This document shows, piece by piece, positions 34,960 through 44,353 of a stretch of DNA of 64,000 nt. The translations under genes were made by a program, and so were the position numbers. Under the pieces are notes generated by a model. It was not told the DNA's origin and ran no database searches. It saw only the letters and a program-made list of their open reading frames with translations. Source of the stretch: Janthinobacterium sp051380735 (lineage in GTDB: Bacteria; Pseudomonadota; Gammaproteobacteria; Burkholderiales; Burkholderiaceae_D); the NCBI RefSeq assembly GCF_051380735.1, contig NZ_JBNYXQ010000016.1:1-64000 (forward strand), in the 5' to 3' direction. Every line of letters starts with the position of its first letter. Positions within the stretch are counted from its first letter, which is position 1.

Positions 34960-35163
34960 TTAGGCGGACTGGATGTTGGAAGCTTGCTTGCCTTTAGGGC
35001 CTTGCGTGACTTCGAATTGAACTTTTTGACCTTCTTTGAGGGTCTTGAAACCGTTCATGTTGATCGCGGAGAAATGAGCAAACAAATCTTCGCCGCCATC
35101 ATCTGGAGTGATGAAGCCAAAGCCTTTGGAATCATTGAACCACTTAACTGTACCTGTTGCCAT
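34960..35163 (-). CDS. Cold-shock domain protein (CspA family)
   Basis: This 67-residue OB-fold nucleic-acid-binding protein begins MATGTVKWFNDSKGFGFI with RNP1 (KGFGFI) and has RNP2 (DLFAHFS); it acts as an RNA chaperone. Five extra in-frame residues exist upstream of the chosen ATG at 35163, but MATGTVKWF is the family start. A long leader (about 115 bases) precedes it, typical of cold-regulated csp genes. Whether it is cold-induced cannot be read from sequence. Confidence 0.95.
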   Translation of the reverse strand: MATGTVKWFNDSKGFGFITPDDGGEDLFAHFSAINMNGFKTLKEGQKVQFEVTQGPKGKQASNIQSA

Positions 35164-35278
35164 AAAAAGAACTTTCAAAATTAAAACAAATCACACGAGC
35201 CATAAAAGCAAGAAGCTTCTTGCCCCCTCCTCGACGTCTCACTTCTTATCAAGCTGTACATATTACTGCAACAGTCGA
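35164..35278 (-). other. Long csp 5' leader with a perfect palindrome
   Basis: The predicted untranslated leader of the cold-shock gene includes a perfect 16-base palindrome, GCAAGAAGCTTCTTGC (35208-35223), and is pyrimidine/adenine-rich near the start codon. Such leaders act as RNA thermosensors in E. coli cspA; function here is inferred. Confidence 0.45.
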
Positions 35279-35284
35279 TACAGC

Positions 35285-35313
35285 ATTGTTGGCGGAATAA
35301 ATATCGAAGTCAA
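35285..35313 (-). promoter_or_regulatory. Predicted csp promoter
   Basis: On the minus strand TTGACT (35313-35308) and AACAAT (35290-35285) have a 17-base spacer. The start would be near 35278. Confidence 0.45.
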
Positions 35314-35452
35314 GCGCTTTTCCACTGATCTTGCCAAATTCTTCACGGCCACCAAAAAAGCCACTCTTGATTTTGGCGACAGGGACGCCATCTGCGCTGA
35401 AGTGAGAAAACGCGTAAGATTGAAAACAATTGGAAACGCGCAGATATTGCGC

Positions 35453-35480
35453 ATGACAACCACTGTGAAAGCATTAGAAT
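35453..35480 (+). promoter_or_regulatory. clpS promoter, giving a possibly leaderless mRNA
   Basis: ATGACA (35453-35458) and TAGAAT (35475-35480), each one base off consensus, are 16 bases apart. The -10 ends six bases before the clpS ATG and no Shine-Dalgarno is present, so transcription should start at or beside the start codon. Confidence 0.55.
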
Positions 35481-35486
35481 AAGCGT

Positions 35487-35789
35487 ATGGCAACCAAGCA
35501 CGACACAGAAGCCCTGCTGGAGCGGCAAGCCCTCAAGCCGCCGCCACTCTATCAGGTAGCCTTGCTCAATGACGATTACACTCCCATGGAATTCGTGGTG
35601 GCCGTCATTCAGGAGTACTTCAACAAGGACCGTGAAACGGCAACGCAAATCATGCTCAGTGTTCACCGCTACGGCAAAGGAGTGTGCGGCGTGTTCTCTA
35701 AAGATATCGCGTGTACCAAAGTGGAGTTCGTTTTAACGCATGCGCGCAAGGCGGGGCATCCCCTGCAGTGCGTGATGGAGGAAGTATGA
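35487..35789 (+). CDS. clpS: ATP-dependent Clp protease adaptor ClpS
   Basis: This 100-residue adaptor delivers N-end-rule substrates to ClpAP. The family core PPPLYQVALLNDDYTPMEFV, with the Asn-Asp pair that binds N-terminal residues, and HRYGKGVCGVFSKDIA are intact. The flexible N-terminal tail is short. It overlaps clpA by four bases (ATGA), so the two are translationally coupled. The start codon has no ribosome-binding site and sits just after the predicted -10 box. Confidence 0.95.
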   Translation: MATKHDTEALLERQALKPPPLYQVALLNDDYTPMEFVVAVIQEYFNKDRETATQIMLSVHRYGKGVCGVFSKDIACTKVEFVLTHARKAGHPLQCVMEEV

Positions 35790-38092
35790 TTGCGCAGGAA
35801 TTAGAAGTAAGTTTGCACATGGCGTTTGTCGAAGCTCGGCAGGCACGGCATGAATTCATCACGGTTGAGCATCTGCTGCTGGCACTGCTGGACAATCCCT
35901 CTGCAGCCGAGGTGTTGCGTGCCTGCGCGGTCAATATTGACGACCTGCGCAAGACGCTCACCAACTTCATCGGCGACAACACGCCGACCGTGCCTGGCAC
36001 GGGCGAGGTCGATACCCAGCCGACGCTTGGTTTCCAGCGCGTGATCCAGCGCGCCATCATGCACGTTCAATCGGCATCGAATGGCAAGAAAGAAGTCACC
36101 GGCGCCAACGTGCTGGTGGCCATCTTCGGCGAAAAGGATTCGCACGCGGTCTACTACCTGCACCAGCAGGGCGTGACCCGCCTGGACGTGGTCAATTTCA
36201 TTTCCCACGGCGTACGCAAGGACCAGTCGACCGAAAGCGCGAAAGCGTCAGAAGGCGTGGAAGAGGGCGCATCGGGAGCCGAAGGGCAACCGAAGGAAAG
36301 TCCGCTCGACCAGTTCACGCAAAACCTGAACAAGGCCGCGGCCGAAGGCAAGATCGACCCGCTGATCGGGCGCGAGGACGAAGTCGACCGCGTGATCCAG
36401 ATCCTGTGCCGCCGCCGCAAGAACAATCCGCTGCTGGTCGGCGAGGCGGGCGTGGGCAAGACGGCCATCGCCGAAGGCCTGGCCTACCGCATCACGCAAA
36501 GCGATGTGCCGGAAATCCTGCAAAATGCGGTCGTGTATTCGCTCGACATGGGCGCCTTGCTGGCCGGTACCAAATACCGCGGTGACTTCGAACAGCGCCT
36601 GAAAGCCGTGCTGAAACAGCTGAAGGACAACCCGAACGGCATCCTGTTCATTGACGAGATCCACACTATTATCGGTGCGGGTTCGGCTTCGGGCGGCACG
36701 CTGGACGCGTCCAACCTGCTGAAACCGGCGCTGGCCAATGGCCAATTGAAGTGCATCGGCGCGACCACTTACACGGAATTCCGTGGCGTGTTCGAAAAAG
36801 ACCATGCGCTCTCCCGCCGCTTCCAGAAAGTGGACGTCAACGAGCCTACCGTCGAGCAGACCGTGCAGATCCTGCGCGGCCTGAAATCGCGCTTCGAAGA
36901 GCACCACGGCGTGAAATACTCGGCTTCGGCCCTGTCGACGGCAGCTGAACTGGCAGCGCGCTTCATTAACGACCGCCATCTGCCCGACAAGGCGATCGAC
37001 GTCATCGATGAAGCGGGCGCGGCGCAACGCATCCTGCCGAAGTCGAAGCAGAAGAAAACCATCGGCAAGGCCGAGATCGAGGACATCATTGCCAAGATCG
37101 CCCGTATTCCGCCGCAAACGGTCAATCAGGACGATCGCAGCAAGCTGCAAACCATTGATCGCGACCTGCGCAATGTGGTGTTCGGGCAAGATCCTGCCAT
37201 CGATGCGCTGGCTTCGGCCATCAAGATGGCGCGTGCTGGCCTGGGCAAGACGGACAAGCCGATCGGCTCCTTCCTGTTCTCCGGTCCTACCGGCGTCGGC
37301 AAGACCGAGGTGGCCAAGCAACTGGCGTTTATCCTTGGCATCGAGTTGATCCGTTTCGACATGTCTGAATACATGGAGCGTCATGCGGTCAGTCGTCTGA
37401 TCGGCGCGCCACCCGGCTATGTCGGTTTCGACCAGGGCGGTTTGCTGACCGAAGCGATCACCAAGAAGCCGCATGCGGTGTTGCTGCTCGATGAAATTGA
37501 AAAAGCCCATCCGGACATTTTCAACATCCTGCTGCAAGTGATGGATCATGGCACCTTGACGGACAACAACGGTCGCAAGGCCGACTTCCGCAACGTGATC
37601 ATCATCATGACCACCAATGCGGGTGCGGAGAGTTTGCAGAAGGCCTCGATCGGCTTCACCAATTCCAAGCAGGCAGGCGACGAGATGGCCGACATCAAGC
37701 GCATGTTCACGCCGGAGTTCCGCAACCGTATCGATGCGACCATCAGCTTCCGTGCGCTGGACCAGGAAATCATCCTGCGCGTGGTCGACAAGTTCCTGAT
37801 GCAGCTGGAAGAGCAGCTGCACGAGAAAAAAGTCGAGGCCGTGTTTACCGAGAAGCTGCGTGCCTTCCTGGGTAAAAAAGGTTTCGATCCGTTGATGGGC
37901 GCGCGGCCGATGTCGCGCCTGATCCAGGACATGATCCGCAAGGCGCTGGCCGACGAACTGCTGTTCGGCCGCCTGGTCACGGGTGGCCGTGTCACGGTCG
38001 ACCTTGACGACAAGGACCAGGTCTTGCTGGAATTCCCGGAACCGCCAGATGCGGCGCCGACGGCAGCGCCGGAAACGGTCGAAGTGGAATAA
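35786..38092 (+). CDS. clpA: ATP-dependent Clp protease ATP-binding subunit ClpA
   Basis: This 768-residue Hsp100 unfoldase works with ClpP. A Clp-N double repeat (about 1-145) is followed by AAA domain 1, with Walker A GEAGVGKTAI near 218, and AAA domain 2, with GPTGVGKTEV near 500. A C-terminal small domain includes GARPMSRLIQD. No ClpB-type coiled-coil middle domain is seen, which supports ClpA. The ATG overlaps the clpS stop. A terminator follows. Confidence 0.95.
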   Translation: MIAQELEVSLHMAFVEARQARHEFITVEHLLLALLDNPSAAEVLRACAVNIDDLRKTLTNFIGDNTPTVPGTGEVDTQPTLGFQRVIQRAIMHVQSASNGKKEVTGANVLVAIFGEKDSHAVYYLHQQGVTRLDVVNFISHGVRKDQSTESAKASEGVEEGASGAEGQPKESPLDQFTQNLNKAAAEGKIDPLIGREDEVDRVIQILCRRRKNNPLLVGEAGVGKTAIAEGLAYRITQSDVPEILQNAVVYSLDMGALLAGTKYRGDFEQRLKAVLKQLKDNPNGILFIDEIHTIIGAGSASGGTLDASNLLKPALANGQLKCIGATTYTEFRGVFEKDHALSRRFQKVDVNEPTVEQTVQILRGLKSRFEEHHGVKYSASALSTAAELAARFINDRHLPDKAIDVIDEAGAAQRILPKSKQKKTIGKAEIEDIIAKIARIPPQTVNQDDRSKLQTIDRDLRNVVFGQDPAIDALASAIKMARAGLGKTDKPIGSFLFSGPTGVGKTEVAKQLAFILGIELIRFDMSEYMERHAVSRLIGAPPGYVGFDQGGLLTEAITKKPHAVLLLDEIEKAHPDIFNILLQVMDHGTLTDNNGRKADFRNVIIIMTTNAGAESLQKASIGFTNSKQAGDEMADIKRMFTPEFRNRIDATISFRALDQEIILRVVDKFLMQLEEQLHEKKVEAVFTEKLRAFLGKKGFDPLMGARPMSRLIQDMIRKALADELLFGRLVTGGRVTVDLDDKDQVLLEFPEPPDAAPTAAPETVEVE

Positions 38093-38110
38093 GCGCTTTT
38101 CCGGCTTGAG

Positions 38111-38145
38111 AAAAACCCGCCCACGCAAGTGTCGCGGGTTTTTTT
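38111..38145 (+). terminator. Rho-independent terminator after clpA
   Basis: The stem AAAAACCCGC / GCGGGTTTTT (38111-38120 and 38134-38143) is followed by further T residues. Confidence 0.9.
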
Positions 38146-38254
38146 ACGTCCTTTTGGGCAATAAAGAAGGTTTTCTTCGGGGCGCTTTATGCCAGAATTG
38201 TCGTCCGGTATCGACATGATGTCCATGCCGCCTGACCGCTATCTGGATGCCCTC

Positions 38255-41200
38255 ATGAAAATTTCCAATCGTCTTGCCCTGCTGTTGTTGTCCGCCGGCC
38301 TGCTGGGCAGCGCCACCGCTACTGCCGCCGCCACCAGTTACTTCCGTTTTCCCGCTGTGCGTGGCGACACCGTGGTCTTCACCGCCGAAGGCGACTTGTG
38401 GAAAAGCAGCGTGCGTGGCGGGCCGGCCCAGCGCCTGACCACCCATCCCGGCTATGAAACCAATGCGGCGATTTCGCGCGACGGCCAGTGGCTGGCGTTT
38501 TCCGCCTCGTATGAAGGGGCGCAGGACGCCTATGTCATGCCGCTGGCGGGCGGCTTGCCGCGCCGTATCTCGTATGACAATGGCGGCGTGCTGGTGCTGG
38601 GCTGGACGGCGCAGGGTGAAGTGCTGATCAGCACGCAAAATACCGATGGCCCGGCCTCGCGGCGCATCGTCGCTGCCATCGATCCGGTCAAGCTCGCGCG
38701 GCGCGTGTTTCCGGTCGCCGACGCCAACGACGCCGTGCTCGACGATGCCGGCAAGACGCTGTTCTTCACGCGCTTTGGCCTGGCCATGACGAACGACAAT
38801 GTGCGCAACTACCGTGGTGGCGCACATGCCCAGCTGTGGCGCTATGAACTGGACGGCAAGAGCGAAGCGGTGCCCCTGCACGGCGACGCCGCTGTGCGGG
38901 CCGGCAATAACAAGCGGCCCATGTGGTGGCAGGGCAGGGTGTATTACATCAGCGATGAAAGCGGCAGCGACAATCTGTGGAGCATGCTGCCGGACGGCAG
39001 CGACCGCCGCGCCCTGACCAGCCATACTCAATGGGATGTGCGCAATGCCTCCCTGGGCGACGGCAGGATCGTGTATCAGTTGGGCGCCGATCTGCAGGTG
39101 CTGGACCTGGCGGCGGGCACGGACTCGCCGCCATTGCCGATCAGCCTGGTCTCGGACTTTGACCAGCAGCGCGCGCGCCAGGTACGCTCACCGCTCGATA
39201 CCCTTTCCAATGTGCAGCTCTCAAGCAAGGATGAACGGCTTGTCCTGACGGCGCGCGGACGCGTCAGCATCGCCGGCACCGGCAGCCAGCGCCGGGTCGA
39301 TATCGCGATTCCGGAAGGGGCCCGCGCGCGCGACGCCGTCTTCAGCAGCGATGAAAAATTCGTCTACGCCATTGTCGACACCAGCGGCGAAAACGAGATC
39401 TGGCGCTATGCGGCCGACGGTTCCGGTCCCGGCGAACGATTGACCACCGAGGGCGACAGCCACCGCTGGAAACTGTACCCGTCGCCGGACGGGCGTTATC
39501 TGGCGCACAGTGACAAGAAGGGCCGTTTCTGGCTGCTCGATCTGGCCACCAGGGCCAATCAGCTGATCGACGATGCGGGCAAGGCTGGCGTCGACAAGCA
39601 CGACGAAGTGCAATGGTCGCCCGACAGCCGCAACCTGGCGCTGGTGCGCGTGGCCAGCAACGAGCAGCGCGAACAGATCGGTCTTTACAATCTCGCCAGC
39701 AAGGAACTGCATTTCGTTACCAGCGACCGCTATACCTCGGGTTCGCCGATGTTCTCGCCCGATGGCCGCTGGCTGTATTTTTTGTCGGCCCGTCATTTCC
39801 AACTGGCCAATGAATCGCCCTGGGGCGACCGCAACATGGGCCCGGTGTTCGACAAGCGCGTCGGCGTGTATGCGCTGGCGCTGCAGCCGGGCAACCGTTT
39901 TCCCTTCCAGCCCGACGACGAGCTGAGCCGCCCCGGCGTGAAACCACCGGAAACCGACGATGAAAAGGCGGCCGAACTGGCCGCCGAAAAGGCACTGGAA
40001 AAAGTTGGAGGCAAGGCGGCCGTGAAAAAAGCGCCCGCCACCGTGCCCGCCATCGTCACCAACGGGCTGGCGGCACGGCTGTACGAAGTGCCTTTGGCGT
40101 CCGGCAACTACACGGCGCTGGCAGTCGACGACAAGCGCCTGTATTTGCTCGATCGCGATGGTGCCGACAACAAGTCCAGCCTGAAGACTGTGGCGATCGG
40201 CAATACCGGTTCCAAGCCCGAGTTGCTGGTCGCCAATGTGCGCGAATTCGACCTGGCGTTCGATAAAAAACATCTTTACTACCGGACAGCTGCGGCCACT
40301 GGTCCCGGCGAGATGCTGGTGATCGAGGCGGGCGCCAAGCTGCCGACCGACCTGACGAAGGCGAAAGTGAAAGTCGACGACTGGACCTTTGTATCGAATC
40401 CGCGCCTGGAATGGAAGCAGATGTTCAACGATGCCTGGCGCTTGCACCGTGACTTCCTGTATGACGCGAAAATGCGCGGCGTCGACTGGACGGCCGCACG
40501 CAGCAAATATGCACCGCTGGTCGAGCGCGTGACCGACCGCGCCGAACTCAATGACCTGCTGGGCATGATGGTGGCCGAAGTGGGCGCCCTGCATTCGCAG
40601 ATCCGTCCCGGCGAATTGCGCCGCACGGAACAGGAAGGCACGCCGGCCGGCCTCGGCGCCGTGCTGGTGCGCGGCAAGGATGGTTATCTGGTCGAACATA
40701 TTTACCGCAGCGAACCGGAATTGCCGTCCGAGCGCGCGCCCTTGTCGCGCCCGGAAGTGGACGTCAGGGAAGGCGACGTGATCACGGCCGTCAATGGCAA
40801 GCCTGCCCTGGGCGCGCGCGATATCAGCGATTTGCTGCTGAACCAGGCCGGCAAGCAGGTGCTGCTGCAGGTCAGGCGCGGCAATGGTGCGCCACGCGCC
40901 GTGATCGTCACGCCGGTCGACATGGCGAAACAGACCGCGCTGCGCTATGGCGACTGGGAGCTGAGCCGCGCGGAACAGGTGGCCGCCAGCTCGCAAGGGC
41001 GCATCGGCTACCTGCACCTGCGCGCCATGGGGGCGCGCGATATCGCCTCGTTCGCGCGCGATTTTTATGCCAATATCAACCGCGAAGGCTTGATCATCGA
41101 TGTGCGCCGCAATAACGGCGGCAATATCGACAGCTGGATCATCGAAAAGCTGCTGCGCAAGGCCTGGGCCTTCTGGGCGCCGCCCGGCGTGCAGCCGTCG

Positions 41201-41602
41201 TCGAACATGCAGAACACCTTCCGTGGCCACCTGGTGGTGCTGGTCGACGAGCTGACCTATTCCGATGGCGAGACTTTTGCCGCCGGCATCAAGGCCTTGA
41301 AGCTCGCGCCGCTGGTGGGCAAGCGCACGGCCGGCGCCGGCGTCTGGCTGAGCGACAACACCAGACTGCTGGACAACGGCATGGCGCGCGTGGCGGAAAA
41401 CGGCCAGTTCGGCGTCGATGGACAGTGGCTGATCGAGGGTGTCGGCGTGGTGCCCGACGTGGAGGTGGAAAACCCGCCGCACGCCACCTTCAATGGCGGC
41501 GACCGCCAGCTGGAAGTGGCGCTCGAGATGCTGGCCAGAAAGTTGAAGGAGGAGCCGCTGCACCAGTTCCAGGCGCAGCCGATACCGGCCTTGAAGCGTT
41601 AG
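38255..41602 (+). CDS. Tricorn-protease-like S41 peptidase
   Basis: This 1115-residue exported protein has a signal peptide (about 1-25), a beta-propeller built from WD40/TolB-like repeats (for example VVFTAEGDLWKSSVRGG, NAAISRDGQWLAFSASYEG, SPMFSPDGRWLYFLS), a second propeller-like region, a core domain, a PDZ domain (about 835-930, DVREGDVITAVNG) and an S41 catalytic domain with LIIDVRRNNGGN and the nucleophile region ELTYSDGETFA. The domain order matches archaeal Tricorn, although here it is secreted. Start 38255 is chosen for the signal peptide; an upstream in-frame ATG would bury it. Its stop overlaps that of the response regulator. Confidence 0.9.
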   Translation: MKISNRLALLLLSAGLLGSATATAAATSYFRFPAVRGDTVVFTAEGDLWKSSVRGGPAQRLTTHPGYETNAAISRDGQWLAFSASYEGAQDAYVMPLAGGLPRRISYDNGGVLVLGWTAQGEVLISTQNTDGPASRRIVAAIDPVKLARRVFPVADANDAVLDDAGKTLFFTRFGLAMTNDNVRNYRGGAHAQLWRYELDGKSEAVPLHGDAAVRAGNNKRPMWWQGRVYYISDESGSDNLWSMLPDGSDRRALTSHTQWDVRNASLGDGRIVYQLGADLQVLDLAAGTDSPPLPISLVSDFDQQRARQVRSPLDTLSNVQLSSKDERLVLTARGRVSIAGTGSQRRVDIAIPEGARARDAVFSSDEKFVYAIVDTSGENEIWRYAADGSGPGERLTTEGDSHRWKLYPSPDGRYLAHSDKKGRFWLLDLATRANQLIDDAGKAGVDKHDEVQWSPDSRNLALVRVASNEQREQIGLYNLASKELHFVTSDRYTSGSPMFSPDGRWLYFLSARHFQLANESPWGDRNMGPVFDKRVGVYALALQPGNRFPFQPDDELSRPGVKPPETDDEKAAELAAEKALEKVGGKAAVKKAPATVPAIVTNGLAARLYEVPLASGNYTALAVDDKRLYLLDRDGADNKSSLKTVAIGNTGSKPELLVANVREFDLAFDKKHLYYRTAAATGPGEMLVIEAGAKLPTDLTKAKVKVDDWTFVSNPRLEWKQMFNDAWRLHRDFLYDAKMRGVDWTAARSKYAPLVERVTDRAELNDLLGMMVAEVGALHSQIRPGELRRTEQEGTPAGLGAVLVRGKDGYLVEHIYRSEPELPSERAPLSRPEVDVREGDVITAVNGKPALGARDISDLLLNQAGKQVLLQVRRGNGAPRAVIVTPVDMAKQTALRYGDWELSRAEQVAASSQGRIGYLHLRAMGARDIASFARDFYANINREGLIIDVRRNNGGNIDSWIIEKLLRKAWAFWAPPGVQPSSNMQNTFRGHLVVLVDELTYSDGETFAAGIKALKLAPLVGKRTAGAGVWLSDNTRLLDNGMARVAENGQFGVDGQWLIEGVGVVPDVEVENPPHATFNGGDRQLEVALEMLARKLKEEPLHQFQAQPIPALKR

Positions 41603-42300
41603 AGGCTGGCGGCAGCGCGGAACTGCTGCGCGCGGCGGCGCGACACCTCCACCTGCGTGCCATCGGTCAGCAGCAGGTCCAGACCGTCGGCCGCATTGGC
41701 CGATACCCCGGCGACATGCGCCAGGTTGACGATCTGGCGCCGGTTGGCGCGGAAGAAGCGCGACGGGTCGAGCCGTTCTTCGAGCTGGTTCAGCGAGCGC
41801 GGCATCAAGGGTTGTTCGGTACCAAAATGGACGCGCGCGTAATTGCCTTCCGACGTGAACAGGCTGATGTTCTCCAGCGCCACGAACCAGCAGCGCGCGC
41901 CGTCCTTGATAAAGATCTTGCACGCAGCCGGGGGCGCCGCCTGCACGCGTGCGCCGGCGCGCAGCAGGGCCGTGGCCAGCCGGTGCGCCTGCACCGGTTT
42001 TTGCAGGTAGTCGAGGGCGCTCACTTCAAACGCCTGCAGCGCGTACTGGTCGTAGGCGGTGCAGAAGATCACCTCGGGCGCCGCATCGAGCGCAGCCAAT
42101 AAATCAAAGCCGGAACCACCGGGCATCTGTACGTCTAGCAGCAGCACATCGGGCCGCAGCGCGGCGATCTGCGCCATCGCCTCCAAGGCGCTGGCTGCTT
42201 CACCGACGATTTCCACTGCGGGATGGGCTTGCAACAGGCGGCGCAATTCGGCGCGCGCCAGGCGTTCGTCATCGACCAGCAATACGCGCAAGCTGCTCAT
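41599..42300 (-). CDS. LytTR-family response regulator
   Basis: This 233-residue regulator has a receiver domain with acidic pocket DDE (10-12) and phosphoacceptor Asp56 in LLLDVQMPG, and a C-terminal LytTR DNA-binding domain (about 130-230, containing FTSEGNYARVHF and FRANRRQIVNL). It is the partner of the sensor kinase it overlaps by four bases. Target genes are not evident. Confidence 0.92.
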   Translation of the reverse strand: MSSLRVLLVDDERLARAELRRLLQAHPAVEIVGEAASALEAMAQIAALRPDVLLLDVQMPGGSGFDLLAALDAAPEVIFCTAYDQYALQAFEVSALDYLQKPVQAHRLATALLRAGARVQAAPPAACKIFIKDGARCWFVALENISLFTSEGNYARVHFGTEQPLMPRSLNQLEERLDPSRFFRANRRQIVNLAHVAGVSANAADGLDLLLTDGTQVEVSRRRAQQFRAAASL

Positions 42301-43331
42301 GGCTGCGGCAACCGCAGCACCGCATGCACGGCGCCGTCGCGTTCATCGAGTGACAGCGCGGCCGCAGCGCCAAGCGCCAGCGCCAGGCGCTGGCGCGCAT
42401 TGGCCAGCCCCACGCGGGTAGAGCTTGAGTGCGCGCGCAGCGCTCCCGTATTGGTCACCGTGATGGTGACGCCGCCATGGTGGCGCCTGGCGCTGATGGC
42501 GATGTCGCTACCGGCCAGATTCGGCTCGACGCCATGCTTGACGGCGTTTTCCACCAGCGTTTGCAGCGCCATCGGCGCGATGCGCACTGTACCGAGGCCA
42601 TCATCGAGCGACATCGCGACGCGCAGCCGGTCTTCGAAGCGGATCGCTTCGATCGCCAGGTAGGTTTGTACTGCCTGCCATTCGTCGGCCAATGGCACAG
42701 TGACGTGCTGGTTCGATTGCAAGGTGTAGCGCATCAAAGCGGCCAGCTGGTCGACCATGTCGGCGGCCGCTTCCCGGTTTTCGAACACCAGCGCGCGCAC
42801 GCTGTTGAGGCTATTGAAAAAAAAGTGCGGGTTGACCTGCGCCTGCAGCGCGCGCAGTTCGGCGTCCTTGGCCAGCACTTGCAGGCGCAGTGCTTCGGCC
42901 TCGAAGCGGCTGGCGCGGCGCAGCGACTGTGTCATCGAATACAGCACGGTCCAGACCAGAAAGATGCCGAACCACGACACCAGCGCCGACGGCAGCCAGT
43001 TCAGGCTGGTGACGGGGCCTAAGGGCTGCAATATCACATAGCCCAGTCCCGCCAGCGCGCATTGCAGCAGCGTCAGAAGCATCAGCGATGGCAGCACATG
43101 CTGCCAGGCGAAGCGTCCGTTTGTCCAGCCGCGCTGGCGCAGCACGCGGCGCCATGCCATCGATAGCAGCAGGCCGCTGGCCGCGCCCCACCAGCTTACG
43201 CCGATCACGGCCCAGCTGACGGGTGCAAAGCTCAGGCTCAATAGCGCCAGCAGGGCGGCGATATTCCATCCCGTCAGCTGGAAAATCCAGTACCAGTTCA
43301 AGCGGGCAAGCAGTGGCGGCGAAGGTTGCAT
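42297..43331 (-). CDS. LytS-like sensor histidine kinase
   Basis: This 344-residue membrane histidine kinase has four hydrophobic helices in residues 1-135, a short coiled coil, the His-kinase block QVNPHFFFNSLNSVRAL with His169, and a C-terminal ATPase with PMALQTLVENAVKHGVEP (N box) and VGLANARQRL (G box). The ligand is unknown; there is no periplasmic sensor domain of notable size. It is 16 bases downstream of the alpha/beta hydrolase gene and overlaps the regulator, so all three may be co-transcribed. Confidence 0.9.
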   Translation of the reverse strand: MQPSPPLLARLNWYWIFQLTGWNIAALLALLSLSFAPVSWAVIGVSWWGAASGLLLSMAWRRVLRQRGWTNGRFAWQHVLPSLMLLTLLQCALAGLGYVILQPLGPVTSLNWLPSALVSWFGIFLVWTVLYSMTQSLRRASRFEAEALRLQVLAKDAELRALQAQVNPHFFFNSLNSVRALVFENREAAADMVDQLAALMRYTLQSNQHVTVPLADEWQAVQTYLAIEAIRFEDRLRVAMSLDDGLGTVRIAPMALQTLVENAVKHGVEPNLAGSDIAISARRHHGGVTITVTNTGALRAHSSSTRVGLANARQRLALALGAAAALSLDERDGAVHAVLRLPQP

Positions 43332-43347
43332 GCAAAGGTTTGAAGAC

Positions 43348-44244
43348 TTATTTCAGGAATTGGTCGATCTGGCCGTGCAGCCAGTCAGGATCATCGTACA
43401 TGATGAAGTGGCGCGCCGCATCGCTGATGGCGATTTGCACGCCGGGCAGCTTCTGGTACTGGCTCCGGAAGGTAGCCTCGATGGCGGCGCGCGGCGCGTA
43501 GTCCTTGTAGGCGATCCAGGTACCCAGCACCAGCGTCGGCGTAGTGATGCGCGCCACGTCCTGGCGCAGGTCGGTGCCGATGATGGTAGCCATTGCGGCG
43601 ATCACCGTGTTTTTATCCGAACGCATGCCCCAGCCCGTGATGCGCGCCACGTCATCCGGCTTGCTGGCCATGCCGGCGACGCTGCGGCGCTGCTGTTGCG
43701 CAAAGCTGGTGTCATCCTGGGCCAGCATGGCGGCGCGCATCTGCGCGGCCATGCCCTGCAGCTGTTCCGGCGTGATGGTCGGCAGCTGGGTCGCGCCCAG
43801 CGCCGGCAGGGCGTCGACAATCACCAGCCTGCCCACCTGTTGCGGATGGTCGATCGCCAGTTTCAAGGCCAGAAAGCCACCGAGGCTGTGGCCGATAATG
43901 GCCGGCTGGCCCAGGTGATTGTCGCTGATATAGCCGGCCAGCTGGCTTTCCGCCTGCGCCAGCAGGTCTCCTGCAACTGGCGCCGCGCCGGCAAAGCCGG
44001 CCAGGGTAAGCACATGGCACTGGCGTTGCTGCGCTGGTCCGCACAGGTGTGCCACCGTGCCTTGCCACACCTCGCCCGACGATGCCAGGCCAGGGATCAG
44101 GATCACGGGCGTGCCCTTGCCGGTGACCCCGACCTGGAAGGCCGGGTGGGTGGCGGCAGCGGCGGCCGGTGCGGCGTGGACTGCACCGGCAATGGCCAGG
44201 GTGGTGATAAAAGCGGCGCAGCGGCGCAGCAGCGAACTGTTCAT
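43348..44244 (-). CDS. Exported alpha/beta hydrolase
   Basis: This 298-residue alpha/beta-hydrolase-fold protein has a signal peptide (about 1-25, ending VHAA). The oxyanion stretch VILIPGLASSGEVW, the nucleophile elbow GHSLGGF and a late His within ARHFIMYDDPDWLHGQ give a complete triad candidate with an Asp between them. It may be an esterase or lactonase; the substrate is unknown. Start 44244 is chosen for the signal peptide. It precedes the two-component genes on the same strand. Confidence 0.85.
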   Translation of the reverse strand: MNSSLLRRCAAFITTLAIAGAVHAAPAAAAATHPAFQVGVTGKGTPVILIPGLASSGEVWQGTVAHLCGPAQQRQCHVLTLAGFAGAAPVAGDLLAQAESQLAGYISDNHLGQPAIIGHSLGGFLALKLAIDHPQQVGRLVIVDALPALGATQLPTITPEQLQGMAAQMRAAMLAQDDTSFAQQQRRSVAGMASKPDDVARITGWGMRSDKNTVIAAMATIIGTDLRQDVARITTPTLVLGTWIAYKDYAPRAAIEATFRSQYQKLPGVQIAISDAARHFIMYDDPDWLHGQIDQFLK

Positions 44245-44353
44245 GGGAGGCTCCGAATGGGTGATAGAGATGCCGATCTTAGCGATGCCTGCCATGCGGC
44301 GATAGCGCCGGGTGATGAGTGGCGCCCGCCGAGGATAAGCGGTGCCGCTGCCT

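Noticed and set aside
41599..41602. Overlapping stop codons of the Tricorn-like and response-regulator genes (the same occurs at 50349-50352 for GGDEF-EAL and xth)
   Set aside because: Convergent neighbours often end within a few bases in compact genomes; no regulatory meaning is shown.
39221..41923. Long minus-strand frame opposite the Tricorn-like protease
   Set aside because: No domain signature and contradicted by clear S41 and PDZ motifs on the plus strand.
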